NCBI GenBank assembly: GCA_903895725.1
Contig: CAITUV010000017.1
Coordinates: 62,001-126,000, forward strand
Length of the DNA: 64,000 nucleotides
Direction: 5' to 3'
From: an uncultured Myxococcales bacterium
GTDB lineage: Bacteria > Myxococcota_A > UBA9042 > CAIXZC01
Below the pieces are notes generated by a model. The model had not been told where the DNA came from, did no database searches, and saw only the letters and a list, made by a program, of their open reading frames with translations. A program made the translations under genes and the position numbers. Shown here in pieces: positions 26,504 through 34,762 of the stretch. Every line of letters begins with the position of its first letter. The first letter of the stretch is position 1.

Positions 26504-27975
26504 AGATCGTGTTCATCAAGCCCAACATGGGGCTGGTCAACGGCGCTCCATACGACGACCACGGGCGCATGGAGCCGCTGACGTTCGGCGTGCTGGCTGG
26601 AATCACCCCTCCGCAACATGAGACCGTGCTGTACGACGACCGGTTCGAGTGCCTCCCGTTCGAGGAGGACATGGATCTCGTGGCCATCAACACCGAGATC
26701 TACACCGCCCGTCGGGCCTACGAGATTGCGGACCGCTTCCGCAACCGGGGCATCCCCGTCGCGCTGGGCGGCTTCCACACCACGCTCATCCCCGAAGAGT
26801 CCATGGAGCACGCCGATGCCGTGGTCCTGGGCGATGCCGAGCCCGTGTGGGAGCGGCTCCTGCTCGACCTGGAGAAGGGGCGCCTGAAGCGGCGCTACCT
26901 GGGGAGTTTTGGCGGAAGAGCCACGGGCGGACGGGGTGGGGGGCGTGGTGCGCCAGACAAGTCATGGGCACCCCGTGTGGGAGGGTGCTCCGCGCCCGAC
27001 CTGCAGTCTTCCCTCCTCACAGGCATCCACACGGACTGGAGCATCTTCAAGGGCAAGAAGTACTTGCCTGTTCGTCTGACACAGTTTTCCCGGGGGTGCG
27101 TGAATCAGTGCGAGTACTGTGCGACCGGCAACATCTACCGCCAGCACCACGCCTGCCGCCCGGTGGACGAGGTCCTGCGGGAGCTTTCCGAGGTCGGTGC
27201 CCGTTTCGTGTTCTTCGTGGACGACAACCTCATTGCGAACAAGGAGCTGGCCCGGGAGCTGTTCCGGCGATTGAAGCCGATGCGCATCCGCTGGTTCGGG
27301 CAGGCCGATCTGTCCTTCGCGGCGGACCCGGCGTTCATGGAGCTGATGCTGGAGAGTGGCTGTTCCGGGCTGGTCGTGGGGTTCGAGTCGCTCGACCAGC
27401 GCAACCTCGTCCAGATGCAGAAGAACTGCAACCTGGGCTTTGATACCTATGACCCGATGGTCGAGGCGATCCGCCGGTCGGGGCTGATGCTGTGGGCCGC
27501 ATTCCTGCTGGGCTACGACAACGAGACGCCGGAGAGCGTCAAGGCCACCTGCGACTGGGCGCTGTCCAAGAAGTTCGCGTTTTCTGCGTTCAACATCCTC
27601 ATGCCGTACCCGGGAACGCCGCTGTATGCCCGGATGAAGAAGGAAGGGCGGCTGCTGTACGACGGCAGGTGGTGGCTCCACGACGACTACCGCTTCGGGA
27701 TGCCGGGGATGCGGCCGCTCAACTGTTCGCCCGACGAGCTGGCCCGGGCCTGCCTGGATGCCCGCCGTCGCCACAGCTCCATCCCGTCCATCTTCCGCCG
27801 GGCCTTCGACCGCAAGACGAACATGAAGGATGCGTGGAGCCTGGCGACGTACTTCTCCTACAACCCGCTGTTCCGGGACGAGATGCTCAAGAAGCACGGC
27901 ATGGTGCTCGGCTACCGCGGCATCGAACGCCCCCGCAGCGTGGAACTGCTGGGCAAGGGGGCGGAGCCGGTGTGA
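26500..27975 (+). CDS. B12-binding-type radical SAM enzyme (second of a pair)
   Basis: 491 residues. A clear paralogue of the preceding gene along its whole length: LYDDRFECLPFEEDMDLVA, GGFHTTLIPEES, VVLGDAEPVW, then RGCVNQCEYC with Cys200, Cys204 and Cys207, FVDDNLIANK, VGFESLDQRN and MPYPGTPLY. Compared with the first copy it has an insert of about 30 residues rich in Gly and Arg (GGRATGGRGGGRGAP) between the B12-type domain and the Fe-S motif. Two consecutive class B enzymes next to a methyltransferase suggest successive steps on one molecule. The start codon is the ATG in the ATGA overlap. Confidence 0.9.
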   Translation: MKIVFIKPNMGLVNGAPYDDHGRMEPLTFGVLAGITPPQHETVLYDDRFECLPFEEDMDLVAINTEIYTARRAYEIADRFRNRGIPVALGGFHTTLIPEESMEHADAVVLGDAEPVWERLLLDLEKGRLKRRYLGSFGGRATGGRGGGRGAPDKSWAPRVGGCSAPDLQSSLLTGIHTDWSIFKGKKYLPVRLTQFSRGCVNQCEYCATGNIYRQHHACRPVDEVLRELSEVGARFVFFVDDNLIANKELARELFRRLKPMRIRWFGQADLSFAADPAFMELMLESGCSGLVVGFESLDQRNLVQMQKNCNLGFDTYDPMVEAIRRSGLMLWAAFLLGYDNETPESVKATCDWALSKKFAFSAFNILMPYPGTPLYARMKKEGRLLYDGRWWLHDDYRFGMPGMRPLNCSPDELARACLDARRRHSSIPSIFRRAFDRKTNMKDAWSLATYFSYNPLFRDEMLKKHGMVLGYRGIERPRSVELLGKGAEPV

Positions 27976-28061
27976 GAGCGGCAGCCGGAAGTGGTCGCCA
28001 GTTCATGTCTGACGGTGCCCCCGATAGCCCCCCCGCCTTTGAGGCCTCTGCACCGCAGACC

Positions 28062-28772
28062 CTACTTCGGGTATACGTCGGATTCGGGCTCGCCCGTGTC
28101 GGCCACGGGGAAAACGTCGTACTGCGGCGTGTCGCACACGGCCACCTTGGTGTTGTATTCCTCTTCCAGACACCAGGTGATTGCCTCCACGTGGCAGTCC
28201 TCGTTCTCGTTGCACAGTGTATCGGTCGGATGCTGATAGTCCCGCCTGGAGGCACTGCAGAGCCGGTGGCACCTTCCCAGCCAGATGTCATCGGAGATGC
28301 CCTTCAATGGTCCAGAGTAGTCGCCAGTACAGACCTCTCCATCCGGACATTCCATCTCAGGGTTGTTGAACCTCTCTCGCAGCTTCTTGACGGCTTCGCT
28401 CCACCGGTCCTCGTCGAACGGGTCGACATCGAGCGTAGATGTGGCGCATATGGCATGGATGTCGCAGTAGCTCCCAGTCGGATAGCAAAGACACTTCTGA
28501 AGGCTCGATGGAGGGATTGCACTCCGGTCAGGAAGCTCAGCCCGAACATCCGGCGGACGGAGCCTCCTGACGTCAGCGTCCGGTTCTCGCGCCCCGCCGT
28601 CCTGAGCAGAGACCACGGCGTCTCCTCCTGCCCGTACTGCCCCATCGCCGGTCTGCCCACCTCCCCCGTTTCCGGTTGAACCGGAGTCCTTGTCGCACGC
28701 CGACAGAAGAGCGGGCAGGACCACAAGGCCAACCAGACAAGCACATCTCAGCAACTTCCTATTCGTGGTCAT
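28062..28772 (-). CDS. Cys-containing lipoprotein downstream of the metalloprotease
   Basis: 236 residues; the ATG follows AAGGAGG. Lipoprotein signal ending LLSAC (Cys26), then an unstructured Gly/Asp/Ala linker to about residue 80. The mature domain has roughly ten Cys (KCLCYPTGSYCD, ECPDGEVC, RCHRLCSA, LCNENEDC) suggesting disulfides. No family is recognised. It is 13 bases after the metalloprotease stop and on the same strand, so it is the last gene of a three-gene operon, convergent with the radical SAM genes. Confidence 0.8.
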   Translation of the reverse strand: MTTNRKLLRCACLVGLVVLPALLSACDKDSGSTGNGGGGQTGDGAVRAGGDAVVSAQDGGAREPDADVRRLRPPDVRAELPDRSAIPPSSLQKCLCYPTGSYCDIHAICATSTLDVDPFDEDRWSEAVKKLRERFNNPEMECPDGEVCTGDYSGPLKGISDDIWLGRCHRLCSASRRDYQHPTDTLCNENEDCHVEAITWCLEEEYNTKVAVCDTPQYDVFPVADTGEPESDVYPK

Positions 28773-28785
28773 GGATGCCTCCTTC

Positions 28786-31773
28786 TCAAGGACACGGGGC
28801 GGTCGGGCACCCCGGAACAGCGTCGATCCCGAAGCGTGAACCGTTCCACCGGTTGAAGATCATGGGTTCATCGATCAGGCCTTTCATGGCCCAACTGGAG
28901 TCCGTCGCGTACTGACCGATGGTGACCGCCTGCGGTGCCCGGTCGGCCACCTTGGCCACGCAGGCTCGGTCGCACGTTCCATTAGGGAAGTCCCATTCTT
29001 CATCGACAGTGTCCCAGCGGATCACCAACAACCAGAGCCGCCCCTCGTGCCAGTCTGCCGGGTTCTCCGCGACATCGTAGCCGGCGACGACCCAGTACCA
29101 TGCGTCCGGCCATAGAGTCCTCGCACTCGTCAGTGACCGCCAGATCGTTCCGTCGTGCAGCCAGACCCTCGCCTTTCCGGTGTTGCCGGGTTGCGGGATG
29201 ATGTCGACCTGGAACATGGCCGAGTCGAAGATCTGGTGCCCGCTTCCGGTCTGGAAGTCATCGGCTCGAAAAAACGCGTCGGCCCGAAATCCGCGAGCGC
29301 CATGCCCCTGGAACGGCTGGCCGAGACTCCGAATGGAATCGTGGGCTGAGATCACTACGCGATCGCCGGTACCTGGCCCCTCAAAGGCGCCAGCCTCTTG
29401 GTAATCGCATTGGAGGTTCGAACAAGACAAGCTTGGCTCAGTAAGCACGCCGAAGTTCTGCACCGTCTGAACCCAACCGGAGTAGTCGGTCGGGTCCAAC
29501 TCACTGTTGTGGCCCAGGTCGAAGTTCGAAGCGTACACGCGCAAGTCCGTTTCGAACAGAGCGGTGGAGAGGGAGTTCCTCCCCAGGTCATAGATCGACA
29601 GCCAGTCGTTCGAGTCCTGGAACGTGTCCCCCACGGGGTTCTGGCTCGAGCAGTCGGGATCGTCGTCGAGGGTCCCCGGGTTGCATCCCGCTGCGGATCG
29701 CTCATCTTGGAACCAGTTCAGGTTGGCGCAAACGGTGCCCGTCTGAGTCCATCCGTTTCGGTTCCAGTCCGCTTTGCAGTTGCCGAGGCCCGTACAGGCG
29801 AAAGTGGGGGTCGTGCAACACGCCGAGAACGGATCCTGGGGCACCGGAACCGGAATGGTATTATCTAATGGATTGTAAGCGTATACGGCGGCAGCTTGCA
29901 ATGAAGACAGCGGTGTTTCAGTCAACTGAACTTCTGCAAGATCCGCTAGCAGACCTCGAGAGAACCGGATGTCCTGCCATTGGTCTCTCTCCAGCCAGCA
30001 CCGTCTCACACCCTGGTTGTGATCGTCGCAATTGCCAGTCTGGGGACAGTCGTCATCGAAGTTGCACCCCGCTCCCACTTCGTCAGGCCACGGCTGTCCG
30101 CCCGGTTGCTGGTTCTTCCGCGATTGAGCCCATGCGTAGGAGTAGTTCATCAGGGAAGGGTAGTTCGCCTTGTTGTTCCGTGGCTCGCATCCGTCGTGGT
30201 CTTCGAAACCGCCGTGTTCGAGCCCCAGTTGATGACCGTGCTCATGGGCGAGTGCAGCGGCCCGGTCTCCCCCTTCGGAGACAACGGTTAGTCGGGGATT
30301 GGTGCCGCTCGTGACTCCGCCCCCGTGCTGGTGCTGGAGCAACATGTACCGGTGGGTCCGGGTGAATTTGCGGAAGGTTGGCATGTTCCGGTTGTAGTGC
30401 GAGTTGACGACCCAGACGTTGGTGTCAGTGTTTTCGTTGTTAGGGAACACCTGCCCGTCATGAAGGGCTACCCGTACCTGGTAGTGCGCTCCCAGCTCTC
30501 CGGGGCAGTCTGCCGGATCCGTAGAAACGTTGGAGAAGCACTCCAGCCCTTCTTCGGAGAGCACATGCTCCAGCCAGTCCCTCTCATCTACATTCAGGAA
30601 GTGGTTTCCACCCGCTCCATCGTCCTCGCTGTCCATGTGGATGAGGGAGTCGAATTCCCTGGGGTCGGTCCCCAATGCAGACAGTGGGCTGGAGTGGCAT
30701 GGTCCCGTGCAAGGGACCCACGTGGCATCGACTGAGCAGCCGTTCGGGCCCGGATCGTAGTAGGGGGCGAGCGCAGTCTGGTCGCACTGCTTCCGGACAC
30801 CGAACACCTCCCACCCATCCTTCAGTCCGTCGTTGTCGGTGTCGGAAGCGTGAAATCCGGCTCTGGCGGAGAAGTCGTAGGCTCCGCCGGAGCAGTCCGG
30901 GGAGGGGCCCGTCGCACTGTCGCAGGTGTTGATGGTCAACTGCGCATCGGTCGGATTCGACAGTGACTCCAACTCGTTCGTCAGTCCGTCGCCGTCCAGG
31001 TCCTGGTAGATGGTCGCGGACCCCCACCCGGTGGCGGACCGGTGGTGGAACATCCTGGTGGAGACCGCCGAGGTCGGCAGCGCAGAACCGACGAGCACGT
31101 GTCCGGCGAAACTGGAAAACGGTACGTCCGCTCGGGAAAGAAGGGATACCTCGTTGGTCCCCTCCACGAAGGAGCCGCAACCGGAGTCGCAATTGAGGTT
31201 GCTCGAGGAAAACACCAGAAGGCGGTTGGCAAAAAGCGTTGGGTCTGTTTGCCACCGCGCAACCCCAACCAAGATCCGGTCGGGCGCTCGGACTTCGTGC
31301 ATCACCATCCGCCACCCGCCGAACCATTGGTCGTTCCAGTAGTAGGCGGTGTACCCGTCCCTCTGGATTCGGATGTCGCAGGTCCCCTGCCTGCCGGTAT
31401 CCCATCCTGCCACGACGACCCTCACCGTGGTCGTGGAGGTCACCGTGAACGCCGCATAGGAATCATACTGCCCCGGCCCGTCGTCGTCATCCACAGCGAT
31501 CACGGCCCCGGTGTTGACATTGAGGATCTGCACGACCGTGTCGACCACGTTCGACTGCCCCGGGATGTTCTTGAGGTCGGACGTCGAGACTGCATAGTTG
31601 CCCGGGACCGCCAGGAATGAGTAGGCCCACACAGGGTAGGTGGCCATGTCATAGCAGAGGATGTTGGTCGAGCCGGAAGGTGTCGTGTTGCACGTCTCGG
31701 CGTGAGCCGGCGCACCGGCAAGACTGAGAAGCAGCACGGCCCAGGCGGAGAGAGAGGAGAGCGACGTTCTCAT
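28786..31773 (-). CDS. Secreted metzincin-type zinc metalloprotease with lectin-like C-terminus
   Basis: 995 residues. Signal peptide ending in PAHA before Glu-Thr-Cys. Residues about 30-170 look like a beta-rich pre-domain. Two calcium-type repeats follow (DLDGDGLTNE, DTDNDGLKDGWE). The zinc site is His510-Glu-x-x-His514-x-x-Gly-x-x-His520 and a Met-turn (SLMNYSY) lies about 30 residues later, the metzincin arrangement. The last 180 residues resemble a concanavalin/LamG lectin fold (RVWLHDGTIW, GLIDEPMIFN). It probably digests extracellular protein. The start ATG overlaps the stop of the repeat-bearing lipoprotein (ATGA), so its translation should depend on that gene. Codon choice looks less GC-biased than in the neighbours, a possible sign of transfer. 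Confidence 0.9.
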   Translation of the reverse strand: MRTSLSSLSAWAVLLLSLAGAPAHAETCNTTPSGSTNILCYDMATYPVWAYSFLAVPGNYAVSTSDLKNIPGQSNVVDTVVQILNVNTGAVIAVDDDDGPGQYDSYAAFTVTSTTTVRVVVAGWDTGRQGTCDIRIQRDGYTAYYWNDQWFGGWRMVMHEVRAPDRILVGVARWQTDPTLFANRLLVFSSSNLNCDSGCGSFVEGTNEVSLLSRADVPFSSFAGHVLVGSALPTSAVSTRMFHHRSATGWGSATIYQDLDGDGLTNELESLSNPTDAQLTINTCDSATGPSPDCSGGAYDFSARAGFHASDTDNDGLKDGWEVFGVRKQCDQTALAPYYDPGPNGCSVDATWVPCTGPCHSSPLSALGTDPREFDSLIHMDSEDDGAGGNHFLNVDERDWLEHVLSEEGLECFSNVSTDPADCPGELGAHYQVRVALHDGQVFPNNENTDTNVWVVNSHYNRNMPTFRKFTRTHRYMLLQHQHGGGVTSGTNPRLTVVSEGGDRAAALAHEHGHQLGLEHGGFEDHDGCEPRNNKANYPSLMNYSYAWAQSRKNQQPGGQPWPDEVGAGCNFDDDCPQTGNCDDHNQGVRRCWLERDQWQDIRFSRGLLADLAEVQLTETPLSSLQAAAVYAYNPLDNTIPVPVPQDPFSACCTTPTFACTGLGNCKADWNRNGWTQTGTVCANLNWFQDERSAAGCNPGTLDDDPDCSSQNPVGDTFQDSNDWLSIYDLGRNSLSTALFETDLRVYASNFDLGHNSELDPTDYSGWVQTVQNFGVLTEPSLSCSNLQCDYQEAGAFEGPGTGDRVVISAHDSIRSLGQPFQGHGARGFRADAFFRADDFQTGSGHQIFDSAMFQVDIIPQPGNTGKARVWLHDGTIWRSLTSARTLWPDAWYWVVAGYDVAENPADWHEGRLWLLVIRWDTVDEEWDFPNGTCDRACVAKVADRAPQAVTIGQYATDSSWAMKGLIDEPMIFNRWNGSRFGIDAVPGCPTAPCP

Positions 31774-32291
31774 TGCTCGCCTCCCAGGATCTTCTCCTTC
31801 AGCTCGGCCTTCTGGTCGGAGTCGAGGTTGTCGTCGGCCGCCAGCGCGGCCTCGTACTCCGCGTACTTCGCCTTGATGTGGGCATCTTCTTCTGCGGAAA
31901 GCGCTGGGGCTTCGGTTGGCGGCACCTTGGCCAGGGCGGCCTCGAAGGCCTCCTTGCCCTTGGGCGGAAGCTGCTCCCAGCCGGATGCCTTGTTCTCGTC
32001 CAGGATCTGCTGGAGCTCGAAGGCCATCTCGTCCGGATCGACCTTGGGGGGCTGCGAAGGCTTCTTCGGCTCCTCGGGCTCAGGGTCATCCAGAGGAAGG
32101 AGCGCCGTAGCGAGTTCTGCGCCTGTAGTGAGATCCGGCGGTGGGGTTTCGTTCTGTTCAAATGCAGGAGATTCGGCCCCAAAGCAACCGGGCAAGACGA
32201 CTACCATCAGGCAGGCAGCCGCAAGACAAGACAAGACAAGACAAGACAAGACAAGACAAGACAAGACGCTTCTCCTCCCGTCGCAAGCCAT
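31770..32291 (-). CDS. Lipoprotein with a pentanucleotide-repeat signal peptide (phase-variation candidate)
   Basis: 173 residues from the ATG at 32291, six bases after AGGAGG; another ATG five bases earlier is too close to that site and in another frame. Residues 9-23 (VLSCL three times) are encoded by a CTTGT tandem repeat and form the core of the signal peptide, followed by AAAC and then LPGC with the likely lipid-anchor Cys36. The mature part is an acidic, Pro-rich linker and a helical, Glu/Ala/Lys-rich C-terminal half (about 100-170), possibly a coiled coil. No family is recognised. Gain or loss of one repeat unit shifts the frame, and both alternative frames stop soon: one about 5 codons after the tract, the other about 20. 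The stop codon overlaps the metalloprotease start. Confidence 0.82.
   Translation of the reverse strand: MACDGRRSVLSCLVLSCLVLSCLAAACLMVVVLPGCFGAESPAFEQNETPPPDLTTGAELATALLPLDDPEPEEPKKPSQPPKVDPDEMAFELQQILDENKASGWEQLPPKGKEAFEAALAKVPPTEAPALSAEEDAHIKAKYAEYEAALAADDNLDSDQKAELKEKILGGEQ
32222..32267. repeat. Pentanucleotide tandem repeat, about 9 copies
   Basis: A perfect period-5 tract (ACAAG on the plus strand, CTTGT on the minus) of 46 bases in the 5' coding end of the lipoprotein gene. As 5 is not a multiple of 3, each unit gained or lost changes the reading frame. The repeat itself encodes the same pentapeptide in all three frames and has no stop. Confidence 0.97.
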
Positions 32292-32321
32292 GCCATACCT
32301 CCTGTTCGAGCAAACACGCCC

Positions 32322-32350
32322 ATGATGGCAGGCGAATCCTGGAGTGTCAA
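32322..32350 (-). promoter_or_regulatory. Candidate promoter of the repeat-lipoprotein/metalloprotease operon
   Basis: Perfect TTGACA (32350-32345), 17-base spacer, CATCAT (32327-32322, 4 of 6) on the minus strand, 31 bases ahead of the start codon. A run of seven T (minus strand, about 32354-32360) lies just upstream and may be part of a terminator for the S33 peptidase operon, though I see no strong stem. Nothing else is seen in 32292-32500. Confidence 0.55.
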
Positions 32351-32500
32351 TAGCAAAAAAAGAGAGACATGCAGCCGACATCAATCTGGACGCTTTTGCG
32401 TGGTGCGAAGAAGGAAGACGCCAGCCTTCCACAAATCTGTCCTTTTGATCTGTCGAAGTGCGACTGGAGCCGGCGACGGGCAGTCGGTATCCCCAGGCCT

Positions 32501-33745
32501 TCACAACCCCGGACTTTGCGGGAGCTGTTGGCGGGGGATGCCGAGGAAATCGAGGATGTAGGCCGCACTGGCCTTGGGCTGCTCTTCGAACAGCATGTGG
32601 GACGAGAGCTCGAACACGTGCCACTCGGGCGGAGTGGGAAGGTTACGCAGGATCTCCTCCTGGAACGACGGGGGGAGGATGGGGTCGTACCGCCCGCTCA
32701 ACACGAGGACCGGGACGGTCAGCTCCTTCAGGCGTGGGCGGAGGTCGTAGAGCTCCCCCTCCATGACGTTCCGGCAGAGCAGCGGGTTGGCCAGACCGAA
32801 CCGAAGCTCGCGGCAGGTGATGAGGTTGAGGACGGCATCGGATTCGAGCCCGGTGGGGCGCAGTGTTTCCTTGCCTGCAGCGGCCCGGGCCGTGAACAGG
32901 CCGAAGCGTCGCTCCGCCAGGTCGCGGGCCATGGCCACCATCTCGAACTGGCCGTCGAGCGTGTACGCCAGGTCAAAGAGCATGGACTCGAGCAGGTCAT
33001 TTCTGGAGATGCCCGGTGCCAGAGGGCCGACGTCTTTGGCATCGGCCCGGGCAAGGAGGACCCGGGCCCTCCCGAGTGCCCGGAGAAAGCCGGGCCACCG
33101 CTCTTCGAGTGACAGGAAGAAGCCGGTCTTGACCTCGTTGCGGGCCGAGATGTAGCCGTGGTGCGGGCTTGTGGCCGCAAGCACCAGGGCACGGGTTGCC
33201 TCCGGGTGGGCCAGGGCGAACTTCATGGCCAGGAAGCCGCCGGCGGACTTGCCCAGCAGGACGACCGGACGCCCGTCCAGGAGCTCCTGGTGAAGGAACC
33301 AGGTGTCCTCCACGATCCGGTCGAGAGTGAACCGATCTTCCTTGCCCTCCAGCTCGGCCGGATCCGCCACCCGGGCCGACAGGCCGCTTCCTCTCTGATG
33401 GAAGTACAGGATCGTGCAGTGCGCCCGGAGCGACTCCCACAGCAGCCCTCCCCGCTGGAGGTGACGCCTGGGATAACCCGGTCCCCCGTGGAACACGATG
33501 AGGTCGGCCATGGACGGGCCGGTCGGTCGGCTCAGCTCATAGTACAGCGGGAACTTCCCTGCAGACGGGTCCAACGCATCCCAGGGCGTATCGATGCACC
33601 CCGATTCTTCGGTCCAGAGGGGGAACTCCTCCGTGTCGCGGCGGCACTCGTCAGGCCGCTCCGCAGCCTGCAAAGGGGTCCTCCCGCTCACCAGAGCCAG
33701 GACGAGGAGCCAGTGCCGAAATCGGAAGAGAAGGTCGTTTCCCAT
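32501..33745 (-). CDS. Exported alpha/beta hydrolase, proline iminopeptidase-like (S33)
   Basis: 414 residues from the ATG at 33745, which shares its first base with the PilZ stop (TGATG); a GTG one codon earlier is possible. The signal peptide ends near LQAA. The oxyanion motif HGGPGYP, the nucleophile Ser167 in GKSAGG, an Asp in SGRYDPILPP and a His in SSHMLF make a complete alpha/beta-hydrolase triad of the S33 (proline iminopeptidase/tricorn-interacting) type. These enzymes trim N-terminal residues from peptides; here it would act in the periplasm. It is the last gene of the long minus-strand run starting at the epimerase. Confidence 0.85.
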   Translation of the reverse strand: MGNDLLFRFRHWLLVLALVSGRTPLQAAERPDECRRDTEEFPLWTEESGCIDTPWDALDPSAGKFPLYYELSRPTGPSMADLIVFHGGPGYPRRHLQRGGLLWESLRAHCTILYFHQRGSGLSARVADPAELEGKEDRFTLDRIVEDTWFLHQELLDGRPVVLLGKSAGGFLAMKFALAHPEATRALVLAATSPHHGYISARNEVKTGFFLSLEERWPGFLRALGRARVLLARADAKDVGPLAPGISRNDLLESMLFDLAYTLDGQFEMVAMARDLAERRFGLFTARAAAGKETLRPTGLESDAVLNLITCRELRFGLANPLLCRNVMEGELYDLRPRLKELTVPVLVLSGRYDPILPPSFQEEILRNLPTPPEWHVFELSSHMLFEEQPKASAAYILDFLGIPRQQLPQSPGL

Positions 33746-34098
33746 CACCAGATGGAGGACTGGATTCGTTCTGCGATGAACTGCTTGAGCAGCAGAAGAT
33801 GCTCCGGCCGGATCTCATCGAACTGGATCCCCATGCCGCGCTCTTCCTCGGGACCGGTACCCTTGGCCCAGCGCACGGTTCCCCGGGCCTCGATGACCTC
33901 GTCCCTGCCGGGCAGCTTGAACTTGACCTGGATGGCGGAGCCGGTCGGAGAAACCCTCGTCGAGCGGATGAAGCAGCCGCCCAGGCTCAGATTGCTCATG
34001 AGCGAGTCGCTCGCGTCGGCATCGATCTCGTCGTGGTAGATGGTCCGGATGCGTACGTCGACGCGCTCGAACTGGCGCTGGTTCGTGAAGTCGGTCAT
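33745..34098 (-). CDS. PilZ-domain protein
   Basis: 117 residues, essentially one domain. The start is the ATG at 34098 after GGGGGAA; a GTG four codons upstream has no site of its own. It carries the PilZ signature pieces: an N-terminal Arg-rich segment (QRQFERVDVRIR) and SNLSLGGCF matching [D/N]xSxxG, then a beta barrel with ARGTVRWAKG and MGIQF. PilZ domains bind cyclic di-GMP; the first motif departs from the strict RxxxR form, so binding is probable but not certain. It starts 24 bases after the preceding lipoprotein gene and its stop overlaps the peptidase start. Confidence 0.88.
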   Translation of the reverse strand: MTDFTNQRQFERVDVRIRTIYHDEIDADASDSLMSNLSLGGCFIRSTRVSPTGSAIQVKFKLPGRDEVIEARGTVRWAKGTGPEEERGMGIQFDEIRPEHLLLLKQFIAERIQSSIW

Positions 34099-34122
34099 CT
34101 CTTCCCCCACCCCTGTGCGGCG

Positions 34123-34749
34123 TCAATCATATATTTCCTGGATCAGCCATTCAAGCCCGCGAAGCCCGAGCACGAACTTCCACCTCTCCGAGTTGGAGGA
34201 GCCGTTGCGTGCCGGCGGTACCAGCTCGATCTCCACCGTCTCCGACGAGAGGCGCCGGAACTGCATCCCCGCCTCCAGCGCTCCGTCCACGTCGGAGGGG
34301 ATTCCGGCCAGCGTCCCGACTCGTGCCTGGTAGCCTTTCACCCAGTCCGCGATCGAGTTGCGCCGCGAGTCGAGCTTGCCGGCGAACCAGAGGTCCGCCC
34401 ACTCGTCCCCGAGGCGCTTTCCGTTGTCCACCAGCATGGTCGTGTCGAAGTAGCGGGTCAGCTCCGGGTTTCCCTCCGGCATGACCCCGAACAGCGTTCG
34501 GATGAAGCTGCGGAAGGCATCTTTGGGCGCGGCGCACGCATCCCGACATCCCCCCACCATGATCTCCTGCTTCTCCGTGTTGTGCTTGGGCAGCATTTTC
34601 TTTGCGGGTGAAGCCTCTGGTGAGGCTGGCGGATCCTGTGCCTTGGCCGGAGAAGAGTCCGGTGGTGCCTCCGGGCCGGCCGTGTTTCGACACGATAGGG
34701 CAGGCAGCGCCAGGAGCAGCGGGATGGCAATCGGAATGATTCTGCGCAT
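34123..34749 (-). CDS. Lipoprotein of unknown function
   Basis: 208 residues from the ATG at 34749, after AGGAGGT that partly overlaps the mnmE stop (13 bases between stop and start). The signal ends in ALSC (Cys20), then a Pro/Ala/Ser linker to about residue 50. The mature domain (about 60-208) is mixed alpha/beta with RSFIRTLFGVM, ELTRYFDTTMLVDNG and a C-terminal WKFVLGLRGLEWLIQEIYD. This pattern resembles small periplasmic NTF2-like or DUF3828-type domains, but I cannot confirm that. Confidence 0.78.
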   Translation of the reverse strand: MRRIIPIAIPLLLALPALSCRNTAGPEAPPDSSPAKAQDPPASPEASPAKKMLPKHNTEKQEIMVGGCRDACAAPKDAFRSFIRTLFGVMPEGNPELTRYFDTTMLVDNGKRLGDEWADLWFAGKLDSRRNSIADWVKGYQARVGTLAGIPSDVDGALEAGMQFRRLSSETVEIELVPPARNGSSNSERWKFVLGLRGLEWLIQEIYD

Positions 34750-34762
34750 CGTCGATGACCTC

